From NCBI RefSeq assembly GCF_000516555.1, contig NZ_AZSJ01000007.1:495376-559375 (forward strand): DNA of 64,000 nt, in the 5' to 3' direction. This document shows, piece by piece, positions 47,050-56,695 of this stretch (position 1 is its first letter; each line of letters opens with the position of its first letter). The notes beneath the pieces are model-generated. The model did not search any database, had not been told where the DNA came from, and worked only from the letters and a program-made list of their open reading frames with translations. The position numbers were made by a program, and so were the translations under genes. Source of the stretch: Afipia sp. P52-10. GTDB taxonomy: Bacteria; Pseudomonadota; Alphaproteobacteria; Rhizobiales; Xanthobacteraceae.

Positions 47050-49314
47050 ATGACCACCGCAGACGCGGCCACCGCCACGTTGGAAACCCCAGCAGAACCC
47101 ACAAGCTGGTCGCGCCGCCGCCTTCTGGCCGGCGTGGCGGTCGTGCTCGCGCTGATTTCCGCGTTCCTGACCTTCGTGGTGCTGAACGGCCTGTCGCCGA
47201 TCGTGCCTACCCATGAAATGGTCATCACCTTCCTGATGATCAACACGGCGACGATCCTGGTGCTGCTCAGCATCATCGGCGCCGAGGTCTGGCAGGTGAT
47301 CCAGGCGCGCAGGCGGGGCCGGGCGGCGGCGCGTCTGCATGTGCAGATCGCCGCACTGTTCTCGATCATCGCGGTGCTGCCGTCGGTGCTCGTCGCCGTC
47401 GTCGCCAGCGTGACGCTCGATCGCGGCCTCGATCGACTGTTCTCGACCCGCACCAAGGCGGTGATCGAGAATTCGGTCGTCGTTGCCCATGCCTATCTGG
47501 AGGAAAATGCCCGCCAGATCGGTGGCGACATCATCGGCATGGCGAGCGATCTGGCTCGGGCGCGGCCGCTGTATGACCAGGACCGCGACAGCTTCCGCCG
47601 CTATCTGACGTCGGGTGCGCAGGCCCGCAACCTGCCGGGTGCGATGCTGATCGACAAGGATCGGCATGTACTGGAAACGGCCGAGACCGGCATCCGCCAG
47701 ACCTTCACGGCGCCGGAGCCGGAATTCCTGAGCAACGTCACCGAGGACAAGCCGGAAATCGCCGTCTTCATCGAACAGAATTACGTCGCCGCCGTGATCC
47801 GGCTGCGCGCCTATCAGGACACGTTCCTCTACGTCGCCCGGCTGCTCGATCCGCGCGTCGTCAATCGCGTGCAGATGACCCAGGAGGGCGCCACTGAGTT
47901 CGCCGAACTGGAATCGCGCCGGCTCGGCATCCAGGTCGCATTCGCGCTGATGTTCACGGTCATCGCACTGACCGTGCTGATGTCGTCGGTGCTGATTGGC
48001 CTCAATTTCGCCAACTGGCTGGTAGCGCCGATCCGCCGCCTGATGGCAGCCGCAAACCTGGTCTCGACTGGCGATCTAAAGGTGCAGGTGCCGGTCAACA
48101 AGTCGGAGGGCGACCTTGCCAATCTTGGCGAGACCTTCAACAAGATGACCAGCGAACTGCGCACCCAGCGTGACGATCTGGTGCGCGCCAGCGACATGAT
48201 CGACAGCCGGCGCCGCTTCATCGAAGCGGTGTTGTCGTCGGCCAGCGCCGGCATCATCGGCGTGGACGAGGAGGGCAAGATCGGCATCCTGAACCGCTCG
48301 GCAGAAAAGCTGATCGGTCATCCGGAATCGGAGGCGCTCGGCCATCCGCTGGCGGAGATCGTGCCGGAGCTGAACGAGATGATGGACGCTGCCCGCGAGG
48401 GCATGCAACGCCTCGTTCAAGGACAGATCAGCGTCAGCCGCGGCGGTAAGGACCGTACGCTGTCGGTACGCGTCAGCGCCGAACAGAGCGGCCACACCCA
48501 GGACAGCTACATCATCACGCTCGACGACATCACCGAGCTCGTGTCCGCGCAGCGTACGTCCGCATGGGCCGATGTCGCCCGCCGCATCGCCCATGAGATC
48601 AAGAACCCGCTGACGCCGATCCAGCTGTCGGCGGAGCGCATCCGCCGCAAGTATGGCAAGGTGATTACTGAGGATCGCGCCGTGTTCGACCAATGTACGG
48701 ACACAATCGTCCGTCAGGTCGATGACATCCGACGCATGGTCGATGAGTTCTCCCGCTTCGCGCGCATGCCAAAACCCGTGATCGAAAACGAAGATGTTGC
48801 CGATATGGTGCGTCAGGTCGTGTTCCTGATGCGGGTCGGGCATCCGGACATCGATATCGAGACCAATATCGCTGAAGATCCGATGCCCGCACGGTTCGAC
48901 CGCCGGCTGATCTCGCAAGGGCTGCAGAACATCATCAAGAACGCCTCTGAAGCGATCGGCGCGGTGCCGCCGGATACGCTTGGCAAGGGACGGATCGATG
49001 TGCGCGCATCGCGCGACGGCGACGAGATCGTCATCGATGTCATCGACAACGGCATAGGCTTGCCCAAGGAAAGCCGTTCTCGCCTGCTTGAGCCATATGT
49101 GACGACGCGCGAGAAGGGGACCGGACTTGGTCTCGCGATCGTCGGCCGCATTCTCGAAGATCACGGCGGCCGGATCGAACTCAACGATGCGTCGCAGGCC
49201 GTTCCGGGCCAGCGCGGCGCCTGGATGCGACTGAGATTTTCCGCCGCCGGACACACGGAATCCGCGGCATCCGAAGCCAACGAACCGACACCAGCATCTG
49301 CGAACGCACAGTGA
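47050..49314 (+). CDS. ntrY: Membrane sensor histidine kinase NtrY
   Basis: This transmembrane kinase of about 754 residues is paired with NtrX and linked to nitrogen, redox and envelope control in alphaproteobacteria. N-terminal helices include LLAGVAVVLALISAFLTFVV, TFLMINTATILVLLSIIGAE and AALFSIIAVLPSVLVAVVAS. A periplasmic domain, a further helix (VAFALMFTVIALTVLMSSVL), HAMP, PAS and the kinase core follow. The phospho-acceptor is in [20 protein letters not shown]; the N, G1, F and G2 boxes are intact. The start at 47050 (MTTADAATATLETP) is preferred to an in-frame ATG at 46957, which would add an atypical Cys-rich stretch. ntrX begins 9 bases downstream. Confidence 0.95.
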   Translation: MTTADAATATLETPAEPTSWSRRRLLAGVAVVLALISAFLTFVVLNGLSPIVPTHEMVITFLMINTATILVLLSIIGAEVWQVIQARRRGRAAARLHVQIAALFSIIAVLPSVLVAVVASVTLDRGLDRLFSTRTKAVIENSVVVAHAYLEENARQIGGDIIGMASDLARARPLYDQDRDSFRRYLTSGAQARNLPGAMLIDKDRHVLETAETGIRQTFTAPEPEFLSNVTEDKPEIAVFIEQNYVAAVIRLRAYQDTFLYVARLLDPRVVNRVQMTQEGATEFAELESRRLGIQVAFALMFTVIALTVLMSSVLIGLNFANWLVAPIRRLMAAANLVSTGDLKVQVPVNKSEGDLANLGETFNKMTSELRTQRDDLVRASDMIDSRRRFIEAVLSSASAGIIGVDEEGKIGILNRSAEKLIGHPESEALGHPLAEIVPELNEMMDAAREGMQRLVQGQISVSRGGKDRTLSVRVSAEQSGHTQDSYIITLDDITELVSAQRTSAWADVARRIAHEIKNPLTPIQLSAERIRRKYGKVITEDRAVFDQCTDTIVRQVDDIRRMVDEFSRFARMPKPVIENEDVADMVRQVVFLMRVGHPDIDIETNIAEDPMPARFDRRLISQGLQNIIKNASEAIGAVPPDTLGKGRIDVRASRDGDEIVIDVIDNGIGLPKESRSRLLEPYVTTREKGTGLGLAIVGRILEDHGGRIELNDASQAVPGQRGAWMRLRFSAAGHTESAASEANEPTPASANAQ

Positions 49315-49323
49315 ACCACGACC

Positions 49324-50694
49324 ATGCCGTATGACATTCTGATCGTCGATGATGAGGCTGATATCCGCGATCTCGTCGCCGGGATTTTGGAAGACGAGGG
49401 GTTCGGGACCCGCACGGCGCGCGACAGCGACACCGCGATCGCGGAAATCTCCAACCGACGTCCGAGCATGGTGTTCCTGGACATCTGGATGCAGGGCAGC
49501 AAGCTCGACGGCCTGCAGCTGCTCGAGGTGATCAAACAGGACCACGCCGACGTCCCGGTGGTGATGATCTCCGGCCACGGCAACATCGAGACCGCGGTCG
49601 CGGCGATCAAGAAGGGGGCCTACGACTTCATCGAAAAGCCGTTCAAGGCCGACCGGCTGATCCTCGTCGCCAACCGCGCGCTCGAAACCTCCCGCCTGAA
49701 ACGCGAGGTGAAGGAGCTGAAGCAGCTCGCGCCGGTCTCCTCCACCATGGTCGGCCGCTCGCCGAGCATGAACCAGTTGCGCCAGACGGTTGAACGGGCC
49801 GCCAAGGCCAACAGCCGCATCATGATCGTCGGCCCCTCTGGCGGCGGCAAGGAACTCGCCGCGCGTACGCTGCACGGCATGTCGTCCAGGGCCGACGGGC
49901 CGTTCGTGGTTATTAACGCCGCCGCCATCGTGCCTGAGCGGATGGAAGTCGAGCTGTTCGGCGTCGAGCAATCGAACGGCGAATATCAGCGCAAGGCCGG
50001 CGCGCTGGAGGAGGCGCACGGCGGAACGCTGTTCATCGACGAAGTCGCCGACATGCCGAAGGAGACGCAGAGCAAGATCCTGCGGGTGCTGGTCGATCAA
50101 ACCTTCCAGCGCGTCGGCGGTTCGACCAAGGTCAGCGTCGATGTGCGGATCGTGTCGTCCACCACGCGCAACCTCGAAACCGAGATCGCCGAGGGCCGAT
50201 TCCGCGAAGACCTCTATCACCGCCTGTCGGTGGTGCCGATCCGGGTGCCGCCGTTGTCCGACCGCCGCGAGGACATCCCGGAGCTGGTCGAATACTTCAT
50301 GGACCAGATCTCGCATGCCACCGGCCTGCCACGACGGAAGATCGGCGACGACGCCATGGCGGTGTTACAGTCGCATATCTGGCCCGGCAACGTTCGCCAG
50401 CTCCGCAACAACGTCGAACGGCTGATGATCCTCGCCGGCGGTGATCCGGATGCGATCATCACCGCCGACATGCTGCCGCAGGATGTCGGCTCGATGGTGC
50501 CGGCTATGCCGACCGGCCACAACGGCGAGCACATCATGGGACTGCCGCTGCGCGAGGCGCGCGAGGTGTTCGAGCGCGATTACCTGATCGCGCAGATCAG
50601 CCGCTTTTCCGGCAACATCTCGCGGACCGCCGAATTCGTCGGCATGGAGCGCTCGGCGCTGCATCGCAAGCTCAAGGCGCTCGGCGTCGGCTAA
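49324..50694 (+). CDS. ntrX: Response regulator NtrX lacking the GAFTGA loop
   Basis: This 456-residue regulator has the NtrC plan. The receiver carries D53 (MVFLDIWMQ). The AAA+ domain has a Walker A altered to GPSGGGKE, and a C-terminal Fis-like helix-turn-helix (SRTAEFVGMERSALHRKLKA, with I for the first S) ends the protein. Where NtrC has the sigma-54 contact loop GAFTGA, this protein has LFGVEQSNGEYQRKAGALEE. It is therefore unlikely to activate sigma-54 RNA polymerase and probably acts on sigma-70 promoters, as proposed for other alphaproteobacterial NtrX. It follows ntrY after 9 bases; the aminotransferase gene follows 24 bases later. Confidence 0.94.
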   Translation: MPYDILIVDDEADIRDLVAGILEDEGFGTRTARDSDTAIAEISNRRPSMVFLDIWMQGSKLDGLQLLEVIKQDHADVPVVMISGHGNIETAVAAIKKGAYDFIEKPFKADRLILVANRALETSRLKREVKELKQLAPVSSTMVGRSPSMNQLRQTVERAAKANSRIMIVGPSGGGKELAARTLHGMSSRADGPFVVINAAAIVPERMEVELFGVEQSNGEYQRKAGALEEAHGGTLFIDEVADMPKETQSKILRVLVDQTFQRVGGSTKVSVDVRIVSSTTRNLETEIAEGRFREDLYHRLSVVPIRVPPLSDRREDIPELVEYFMDQISHATGLPRRKIGDDAMAVLQSHIWPGNVRQLRNNVERLMILAGGDPDAIITADMLPQDVGSMVPAMPTGHNGEHIMGLPLREAREVFERDYLIAQISRFSGNISRTAEFVGMERSALHRKLKALGVG

Positions 50695-50718
50695 CTATGG
50701 GGTCAAGGGGCGACCAGC

Positions 50719-51576
50719 ATGTCTCGATTTGCCTATGTCAACGGACGCTATCTTCCGTCGCGCGACGCTTGCGTGAATGTCGAGGATCGCGGCTACCAGT
50801 TCGCCGATGGTGTCTATGAGGTGTGCGAGGTCCGCGGCGGCCGGCTGGTCGATGCGCCGCGTCATCTGGCGCGGCTGCAGCGATCGCTCAGCGAGCTGCG
50901 GATCGCGATGCCGATGCCGCTCGTTTCGATCGAATTCATCATGCACGAGACTGTGCGCCGCAACCGGGTCGACTACGGATTGGTCTATCTGCAGATCACG
51001 CGCGGCGTTGCCCGCCGCGACCACGCGTTTCCGGTTACGGCGGTCAAGCCGAGCATCGTCGTAACGGCCAAGAACCTCAGCTACGAGAAGAACCAGGCCG
51101 CGGCCAAGTCCGGCATCGCCGTCATCACCACGCCGGAGAATCGCTGGCCGCGTGTCGATATCAAATCAGTGTCGCTGCTGCCCAATGTGCTTGCCAAGCA
51201 GCAAGCAAAGGAAAAGGGGGCCTCGGAAGCATGGTTCGTCGATCGTGACGGATGCGTCACCGAAGGCTCCTCCAGCAACGCCTGGATCATCACCCGCGAC
51301 GGACGCGTGGTGACCCGTCCCGCCGACAACTACATCCTGTCGGGGATCACGCGCGCCGTGCTGATGAATGTGCTGGAGGCGTTGCAGCTCCGCCTCGAGG
51401 AGCGCGCCTTCACGCCCGAAGAGTCCTATGACGCTGCGGAAGCCTTCATCACCTCGGCGAGTCAGATCGTGATGCCGGTGATCAAGATAGACGATCGCAT
51501 AATAGGCGATGGCAAGCCGGGTTCCGTTTCGCAGCGGCTGCGCGATGAATTCCATCGCTTTGCGTATTTTTCCTGA
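50719..51576 (+). CDS. dat: D-amino-acid aminotransferase (PLP fold type IV)
   Basis: This 285-residue enzyme belongs to the branched-chain/D-amino-acid aminotransferase family. The PLP lysine is K149 in WPRVDIKSVSLLP. The EGSSSNAWII phosphate-binding region and LSGITRAVLMNVLEALQL are conserved. The N-terminal FAYVNGRYLPSRDACVNVED and RGYQFADGVYE match D-alanine aminotransferases rather than IlvE. It probably interconverts D-alanine and D-glutamate for the cell wall. The position between ntrX and hfq is a recurring alphaproteobacterial arrangement. Confidence 0.9.
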   Translation: MSRFAYVNGRYLPSRDACVNVEDRGYQFADGVYEVCEVRGGRLVDAPRHLARLQRSLSELRIAMPMPLVSIEFIMHETVRRNRVDYGLVYLQITRGVARRDHAFPVTAVKPSIVVTAKNLSYEKNQAAAKSGIAVITTPENRWPRVDIKSVSLLPNVLAKQQAKEKGASEAWFVDRDGCVTEGSSSNAWIITRDGRVVTRPADNYILSGITRAVLMNVLEALQLRLEERAFTPEESYDAAEAFITSASQIVMPVIKIDDRIIGDGKPGSVSQRLRDEFHRFAYFS

Positions 51577-51766
51577 CTTCGCACCAATTATTCGGCCCTC
51601 CCCACAACAGTAGTCTTGCCTAAGTGGGCGGCCTGCCATCTAATCGGACGGTCGGACCGCCGGACGGGACATTCGGAGGTGCGGCGGCACGTGGTTTCGA
51701 CGTGCGAAATTTGGAAATCACGGGTCAAAACGAAAAAAGACAAAAGGCAATCACGGGACAATAACA

Positions 51767-52015
51767 ATGGCCGCTGAACGCGCACAAAACCTCCAGGACA
51801 CATTCCTCAATCACGTTCGAAAAACCAAGACGCCACTCACCATCTTCCTGGTCAACGGAGTGAAGCTGCAGGGCATCGTCACCTGGTTCGATAACTTCTG
51901 CCTGCTGCTGCGGCGCGACGGACATTCCCAGCTCGTCTACAAGCATGCGATCTCGACCATCATGCCAGGCGCTCCGATCCAGCTGTTCGAAGGCAGTGAG
52001 GACGCTCCAGCTTGA
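51767..52015 (+). CDS. hfq: RNA-binding chaperone Hfq
   Basis: This 82-residue Sm-like hexameric protein pairs small RNAs with mRNAs. Sm1 ([20 protein letters not shown]) and Sm2 ([14 protein letters not shown]) with the invariant YKHA are intact. The short acidic C-terminus is usual for alphaproteobacteria. The 190-base upstream gap holds a small inverted repeat at 51687-51705 (gcacgt...acgtgc) and a purine-rich stretch before the ATG, and probably contains its own promoter. In this group hfq also affects nitrogen-fixation regulators. Confidence 0.97.
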   Translation: MAAERAQNLQDTFLNHVRKTKTPLTIFLVNGVKLQGIVTWFDNFCLLLRRDGHSQLVYKHAISTIMPGAPIQLFEGSEDAPA

Positions 52016-52026
52016 GATACATCTGA

Positions 52027-53415
52027 TTGGAACCCCGACAACGACACGAACGCGAAGCCGACCGTCCAGGTTCGGCAGGGGGCAAGGCGGCGGGGCGGGT
52101 GCTGGTCATCGGCCCTTACCTAAGACAACGGCCGGGCGAGGGCGGTAGCGCGGGGGATGCGGTCTCCTCACGCAGCGCGTCCGCGCGCCTCGATGAAGCG
52201 ACCGGCCTCGCCCGCGCGATCGATCTCGATGTCTGCGAAGCGCTGATCGCGCCGATCAGCCAAATTCGTCCAGCGACCTATCTCGGTAAGGGCAAGGTTG
52301 AGGAAATCGTCGGCCTCGTCACAACGCACAAAGCCGATCTCGTGGTGATGGACTGCGCGCTGTCGCCGGTGCAGCAGCGTAACCTTGAGAAGGCCTGGAA
52401 TACCAAGGTGCTCGATCGCACCGGGCTTATCCTCGAGATCTTCGGGCGTCGCGCCCGCACCCGCGAGGGCACGCTACAGGTCGAGCTTGCGCATCTGACC
52501 TATCAGCGCAGCCGTCTCGTGCGCTCATGGACTCACCTTGAGCGCCAGCGCGGCGGCTTCGGCTTCCTTGGCGGGCCAGGCGAAACACAGATCGAAGCCG
52601 ACCGGCGCATGATCGGCGAGCGCATCGTGCGGATCGAGAACGAATTGAAAAAAGTGCAGGCCGCGCGGCGGCTGCATCGTGCTGGTCGCCAGCGCGTTCC
52701 ATACCGGATCGCAGCACTCGTCGGCTACACCAACGCCGGAAAATCGACCCTGTTCAACCGATTGACCCGGGCCAACGTGCAATCCGCCGACATGCTGTTT
52801 GCGACGTTGGATCCCACCTTGCGCGCGCTGACGCTGCCGCACGGCGGCAAGGCGATGCTGTCGGATACGGTCGGATTCATCTCCGACCTGCCGACCATGC
52901 TGGTCGCGGCCTTCCGCGCGACGCTCGAGGAGGTGCTGGAGGCCGATGTCATCGTCCATGTGCGCGACATCTCGCAAGGCGACAGCGAGGCGCAGAAGCG
53001 CGACGTCGAAACGGTGCTGCGTCAGCTCGGTATCGAGGAGGACGGCGGCGGCCGCATCATCGAGGTCTGGAACAAGATCGACCGGCTCGATGAAGCCGGC
53101 CGCGAGCGGCTCGCCAACATCGCCGCACGCCAGCCCACGGGCAGAGCGTGCTACCTGGTCTCGGCCGAAACCGGCGAAGGGCTCGACGCATTGCTGGCGG
53201 CCATTGAGGAACGCCTGGCCGCGGCGAAAGTGACACTGCAACTCGACGTCGATGCCGCGGACGGCGCCGGCATGAGCTGGCTACACCGCCACACCGAAGT
53301 TCTGGAAAAGCATCTCGACGAAGGCCGCTATCGCGTCACCGTACGCGTCGATGGCGATCGCAGCGAGGGCGTTCTGCGCAAATTCGCTGATGATCCGCAA
53401 AGCCGCCGACACTGA
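52027..53415 (+). CDS. hflX: Ribosome-associated GTPase HflX
   Basis: This 462-residue GTPase rescues stalled or heat-damaged ribosomes. It has the N-terminal HflX domain (ATYLGKGKVEEIVGLVTTHK), the Gly-rich linker FGFLGGPGETQIEADRR, and a G domain with P-loop GYTNAGKST, DTVGFISDLP as the G3 motif and NKID as G4. The N-terminal ~35 residues are basic and variable. It starts with TTG at 52027, 12 bases after hfq. The hfq-hflX pair is conserved in many proteobacteria. Confidence 0.95.
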   Translation: MEPRQRHEREADRPGSAGGKAAGRVLVIGPYLRQRPGEGGSAGDAVSSRSASARLDEATGLARAIDLDVCEALIAPISQIRPATYLGKGKVEEIVGLVTTHKADLVVMDCALSPVQQRNLEKAWNTKVLDRTGLILEIFGRRARTREGTLQVELAHLTYQRSRLVRSWTHLERQRGGFGFLGGPGETQIEADRRMIGERIVRIENELKKVQAARRLHRAGRQRVPYRIAALVGYTNAGKSTLFNRLTRANVQSADMLFATLDPTLRALTLPHGGKAMLSDTVGFISDLPTMLVAAFRATLEEVLEADVIVHVRDISQGDSEAQKRDVETVLRQLGIEEDGGGRIIEVWNKIDRLDEAGRERLANIAARQPTGRACYLVSAETGEGLDALLAAIEERLAAAKVTLQLDVDAADGAGMSWLHRHTEVLEKHLDEGRYRVTVRVDGDRSEGVLRKFADDPQSRRH

Positions 53416-53528
53416 TATGACGGCGTGGCTGCCTCAGCCTGCATGAAATCCTTGACCGAACCGCCATCGAGACGGTTTCATCGCACCGCCCACCAACCAA
53501 GAACTCAAGAACCCTCAAGGAGCTTCCC

Positions 53529-54965
53529 GTGACCTATTCGGACGTTCTCTTGCATATCGATGGCACCTGGCGCGGCAGCCGTTCCGGCAAAACCATCCCG
53601 ATCCTCAATCCGGCCACGGAGGATACGATCGCCACAGTCGCGCATGCTGACGAGAGCGACCTCGACGAGGCCCTTGCTGCTGCCGAAAGGGGCTTCAAGG
53701 TCTGGCGCGCGGTTGCGCCGTTCGAACGCGCCAAGCTGATGCGCAAGGCCGCCGACATCCTGCGCGAGCGCGCCGACATCATCGCGCCGCTGATGGTGCA
53801 GGAGCAGGGCAAGACGCTGGTGGAGGCGAAGATGGAAACGCTCGCCGGCGCCGACGTGATCGACTGGATGGCGGAGGAGGGTAAGCGCACCTATGGCCGC
53901 GTGATCCCGCCGCGCATGCCAGGTGTCTATCAGATGTCGCTGCGCGAGCCGGTTGGCCCGGTCGCAGCCTTCACGCCCTGGAATTTCCCGATCAACCAGG
54001 TGGTGCGCAAGCTGTCGGCCGCGCTCGCCTCCGGCTGTTCGATCATCGTCAAGGCGCCGGAAGAAACCCCCGCATCGCCCGCCGAACTGATCCGCGCCTT
54101 CATCGACGCAGGGATTCCGAAGGGTGTGATCAATCTCGTCTACGGCGTACCGGCCGAGATTTCCGAGTACCTCATTCCTCATCCGTCCATCCGCAAGATT
54201 TCGTTCACGGGCTCCACCAGCGTCGGCAAGCAGTTGGCCGCGCTTGCGGGATTGCACATGAAGCGCGCGACCATGGAGCTTGGCGGCCATGCGCCGGCGA
54301 TCGTGTTCAACGATGCCGACGTGGCAAAGGCCGCAGCGGTGCTGTCGGGTTCGAAGTATCGCAACGCCGGTCAGGTTTGCGTATCGCCGACGCGGCTGTT
54401 GGTGCAGGACAAGGTCTACAGCGAGTTCGTTGAGAAGTTCGTCGAGGGCACCAAGGGCGTGAAGGTCGGCAACGGCCTCGATCCGGATTCAAAGATGGGC
54501 GCGCTCGCCAATCCGCGCCGCATCACCGCGATCGAAGGGATGGTGCAGGATGCGGTCGCCAAGGGCGCCAAGCTGAAGACCGGCGGTCACCGCATCGGCA
54601 ACAAGGGCTACTTCTTCGAGCCGACCGTCATCACCGACGTTCCGAAGGACGCGCGGGCAATGAACGAGGAGCCGTTCGGACCGCTGGCGCTGATCTCGCC
54701 GTTCTCGACCTTCGAGGAGGTCGCCGAAGAAGCGAACCGCCTGCCGTATGGCCTGGCATCCTATGCCTTCACCAGCTCGACTAAGACGGCGACGGCGCTG
54801 GGCTCTGCGATCGAAAGCGGCATGGTGGCGATCAACGGCGCGCCGCTGGCGCTGCCCGAGGTGCCGTTCGGCGGCATCAAGGATTCCGGCTACGGCTCGG
54901 AAGGCGGTACCGAGGCGCTCGAGGGCTACCTCAACATCAAGTACATCACCCAGGCGTCGGTCTGA
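53529..54965 (+). CDS. NAD(P)-dependent succinate-semialdehyde dehydrogenase family enzyme
   Basis: This 478-residue aldehyde dehydrogenase has catalytic cysteine C284 ([11 protein letters not shown]), general base E250 (MELGGHAP) and oxyanion asparagine N153 (TPWNFP). The sequence is nearest to the GabD/SSADH branch, which oxidises succinate semialdehyde in GABA catabolism, though related semialdehydes are possible. No gabT or GABA transporter is adjacent. A strong terminator follows its stop codon. Confidence 0.88.
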   Translation: MTYSDVLLHIDGTWRGSRSGKTIPILNPATEDTIATVAHADESDLDEALAAAERGFKVWRAVAPFERAKLMRKAADILRERADIIAPLMVQEQGKTLVEAKMETLAGADVIDWMAEEGKRTYGRVIPPRMPGVYQMSLREPVGPVAAFTPWNFPINQVVRKLSAALASGCSIIVKAPEETPASPAELIRAFIDAGIPKGVINLVYGVPAEISEYLIPHPSIRKISFTGSTSVGKQLAALAGLHMKRATMELGGHAPAIVFNDADVAKAAAVLSGSKYRNAGQVCVSPTRLLVQDKVYSEFVEKFVEGTKGVKVGNGLDPDSKMGALANPRRITAIEGMVQDAVAKGAKLKTGGHRIGNKGYFFEPTVITDVPKDARAMNEEPFGPLALISPFSTFEEVAEEANRLPYGLASYAFTSSTKTATALGSAIESGMVAINGAPLALPEVPFGGIKDSGYGSEGGTEALEGYLNIKYITQASV

Positions 54966-54993
54966 TCGTACTCCGCTTGCAGCCATGACCATG

Positions 54994-55025
54994 CGGGCGG
55001 CCCACACGGCCGCCCGTCTTTATTT
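54994..55025 (+). terminator. Terminator after the aldehyde dehydrogenase gene
   Basis: A perfect 9-bp GC-rich stem (cgggcggcc, 54994-55002; ggccgcccg, 55008-55016) with loop cacac is followed by tctttattt. It overlaps the end of the convergent mazG and may stop transcription from both sides. Confidence 0.85.
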
Positions 55026-55859
55026 CGCGTCTTTGGTCTTCTCTTGCATCTTGGCCTCGTTCCAGAGCCCGTCCATCTCCTCCAGCGACGACTGCGCCAG
55101 CGTGCGGCCGCGCGCGCTCAGCGTCTGCTCGATATAGCCGAAGCGGCGCTCGAACTTGGCGTTCGCCGCGCGCAGTGCCGCTTCCGGATCGACGTTCGCG
55201 TGCCTTGCGAGATTGGCGACGACGAACATCAGATCACCGATCTCCTCGGCCACATGGTCTGCGTCGCTTGTGTCGAGTGCCGCTTCGATCTCGTCGGTCT
55301 CCTCGCGCATCTTGGCGAGCACCGCATGAGCGTCATTCCAGTCGAAGCCGACCGTGGAAGCCTTCTTCTGCAGCGCGACGGCGCGGGCGAGAGCAGGGGC
55401 GCCTGCCTTGACCGAGCTGAGCAGGGAGGAGTCCCGTTGCGCGGTCGCGGGCCTGCGTGCGGCGCGCTCGGCCTTCTCCTGCTGTTTGATGATGTCCCAG
55501 GTGCCCTTGATCTGGTCGTGGGTCGTGGAACCCGCGTTCTCGCCGAACACATGCGGGTGGCGGCGGATCAGCTTGGTCGTGATCGCCTCCACCACGTCGC
55601 CGAAGTCGAACGCGTTCTCCTCCTCCGCCATCCGCGCATGGAACACGACCTGCAGCAGCAGATCGCCGAGTTCGTCGCACAGGTCGCCGAGATCGTTGCG
55701 GGCGATGGCATCGGCAACCTCGTAGGCCTCCTCGATGGTGTAGGGCGCAATCGTGGCGTAGGTCTGCTCTACGTCCCAGGGACAGCCTGTCACCGGGGTC
55801 CGCAAGGCGGCCATGATCTCGATCAAGCGGGCGATATCGCGGGAAGGGGTCATAGGCAC
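55020..55859 (-). CDS. mazG: Nucleoside triphosphate pyrophosphohydrolase MazG
   Basis: This 279-residue house-cleaning enzyme hydrolyses NTPs or dNTPs to monophosphates. Two MazG domains are present. In the first, GCPWDVEQTYATIAPYTIEE is followed by the metal-binding DELGDLLLQVVFHARMAEEE. The second (DTSDADHVAEEIGDLMFVVA) is near the C-terminus. Full length compared with E. coli MazG (263). A possible downshift of ppGpp, as in E. coli, is inference. It converges with the aldehyde dehydrogenase gene and diverges from queC. Confidence 0.95.
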   Translation of the reverse strand: MPMTPSRDIARLIEIMAALRTPVTGCPWDVEQTYATIAPYTIEEAYEVADAIARNDLGDLCDELGDLLLQVVFHARMAEEENAFDFGDVVEAITTKLIRRHPHVFGENAGSTTHDQIKGTWDIIKQQEKAERAARRPATAQRDSSLLSSVKAGAPALARAVALQKKASTVGFDWNDAHAVLAKMREETDEIEAALDTSDADHVAEEIGDLMFVVANLARHANVDPEAALRAANAKFERRFGYIEQTLSARGRTLAQSSLEEMDGLWNEAKMQEKTKDAK

Positions 55860-55979
55860 CTCAAACCGGGTTCGGGTTGGGCCTGCTTATGCCCGAATGG
55901 ACGGGCTCGGCCCAGCCGGGTCGGGGCCATTGGCCCGATTGCGCACAGGTGCTAAGCCCGCTCTGCAAAGGAGAGTTGC

Positions 55980-56693
55980 GTGGACCAGCAAAGCGCCCTC
56001 GTGTTGTTTTCCGGAGGCCAGGATTCCGCCACATGCCTGGCCTGGGCGCTGGACCGCTTCGGCCGCGTCGAGACCGTCGGCTACAGCTACGGCCAGCGGC
56101 ACACGATCGAACTCGACTGCCGCGCGCCGCTGACCGCCGGAATCTCCGCGCTGAAGCCGGACTGGGCCGTCCGGCTCGGCGAGCATCACACGTTGGACAT
56201 TCCGACCCTCGGCGCGGTATCAGACACCGCGCTGACCCGCGACGTGGCGATTGCGATGGGCGACAACGGCTTGCCGAACACCTTCGTCCCCGGTCGGAAC
56301 CTGATCTTCCTCACCTTCGCCGCTGCGCTGGCCTATCGGCGCGGCATCAAGAACCTGGTCACCGGCGTCTGCGAGACTGACTATTCCGGTTATCCGGATT
56401 GCCGCGACGACACCATCAAGGCGCTGCAGGTAGCCCTCAACCTCGGGATGGAACGCCGTTTCGTACTGCATACGCCGCTGATGTGGCGTGACAAGGCCGA
56501 GACCTGGGCGCTGGCCCATGATCTCGGCGGACCGGCGCTGGTGGACCTGATCCGCGAACAGTCGCATTCCTGCTATATCGGCGACCGGACCCATCGGCAC
56601 GATTGGGGCTATGGCTGCGGCGAATGCCCCGCCTGCCGCTTGCGTGCGGATGGCTGGAGCCGCTATGCACCGCGGGCACCGAAACAGGACTGA
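55980..56693 (+). CDS. queC: 7-cyano-7-deazaguanine synthase QueC
   Basis: This 237-residue ATP-dependent enzyme converts carboxydeazaguanine to preQ0 for queuosine in tRNA. The PP-loop motif SGGQDSATC is at residues 11-19. Four zinc-binding cysteines are visible: C198, C213, C216 and C219 ([10 protein letters not shown]). The start is a GTG at 55980 with aaaggag just upstream. The gene is followed after 2 bases by a VUT-family transporter gene, so biosynthesis and probable precursor uptake are encoded together. Other queuosine genes are not in the window. Confidence 0.96.
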   Translation: MDQQSALVLFSGGQDSATCLAWALDRFGRVETVGYSYGQRHTIELDCRAPLTAGISALKPDWAVRLGEHHTLDIPTLGAVSDTALTRDVAIAMGDNGLPNTFVPGRNLIFLTFAAALAYRRGIKNLVTGVCETDYSGYPDCRDDTIKALQVALNLGMERRFVLHTPLMWRDKAETWALAHDLGGPALVDLIREQSHSCYIGDRTHRHDWGYGCGECPACRLRADGWSRYAPRAPKQD

Positions 56694-56695
56694 TC

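Noticed and set aside
48076-50316. 746-codon antisense frame across ntrY and ntrX
   Set aside because: It is a shadow of two intact, conserved regulatory genes with the same low-complexity composition as the other antisense frames.
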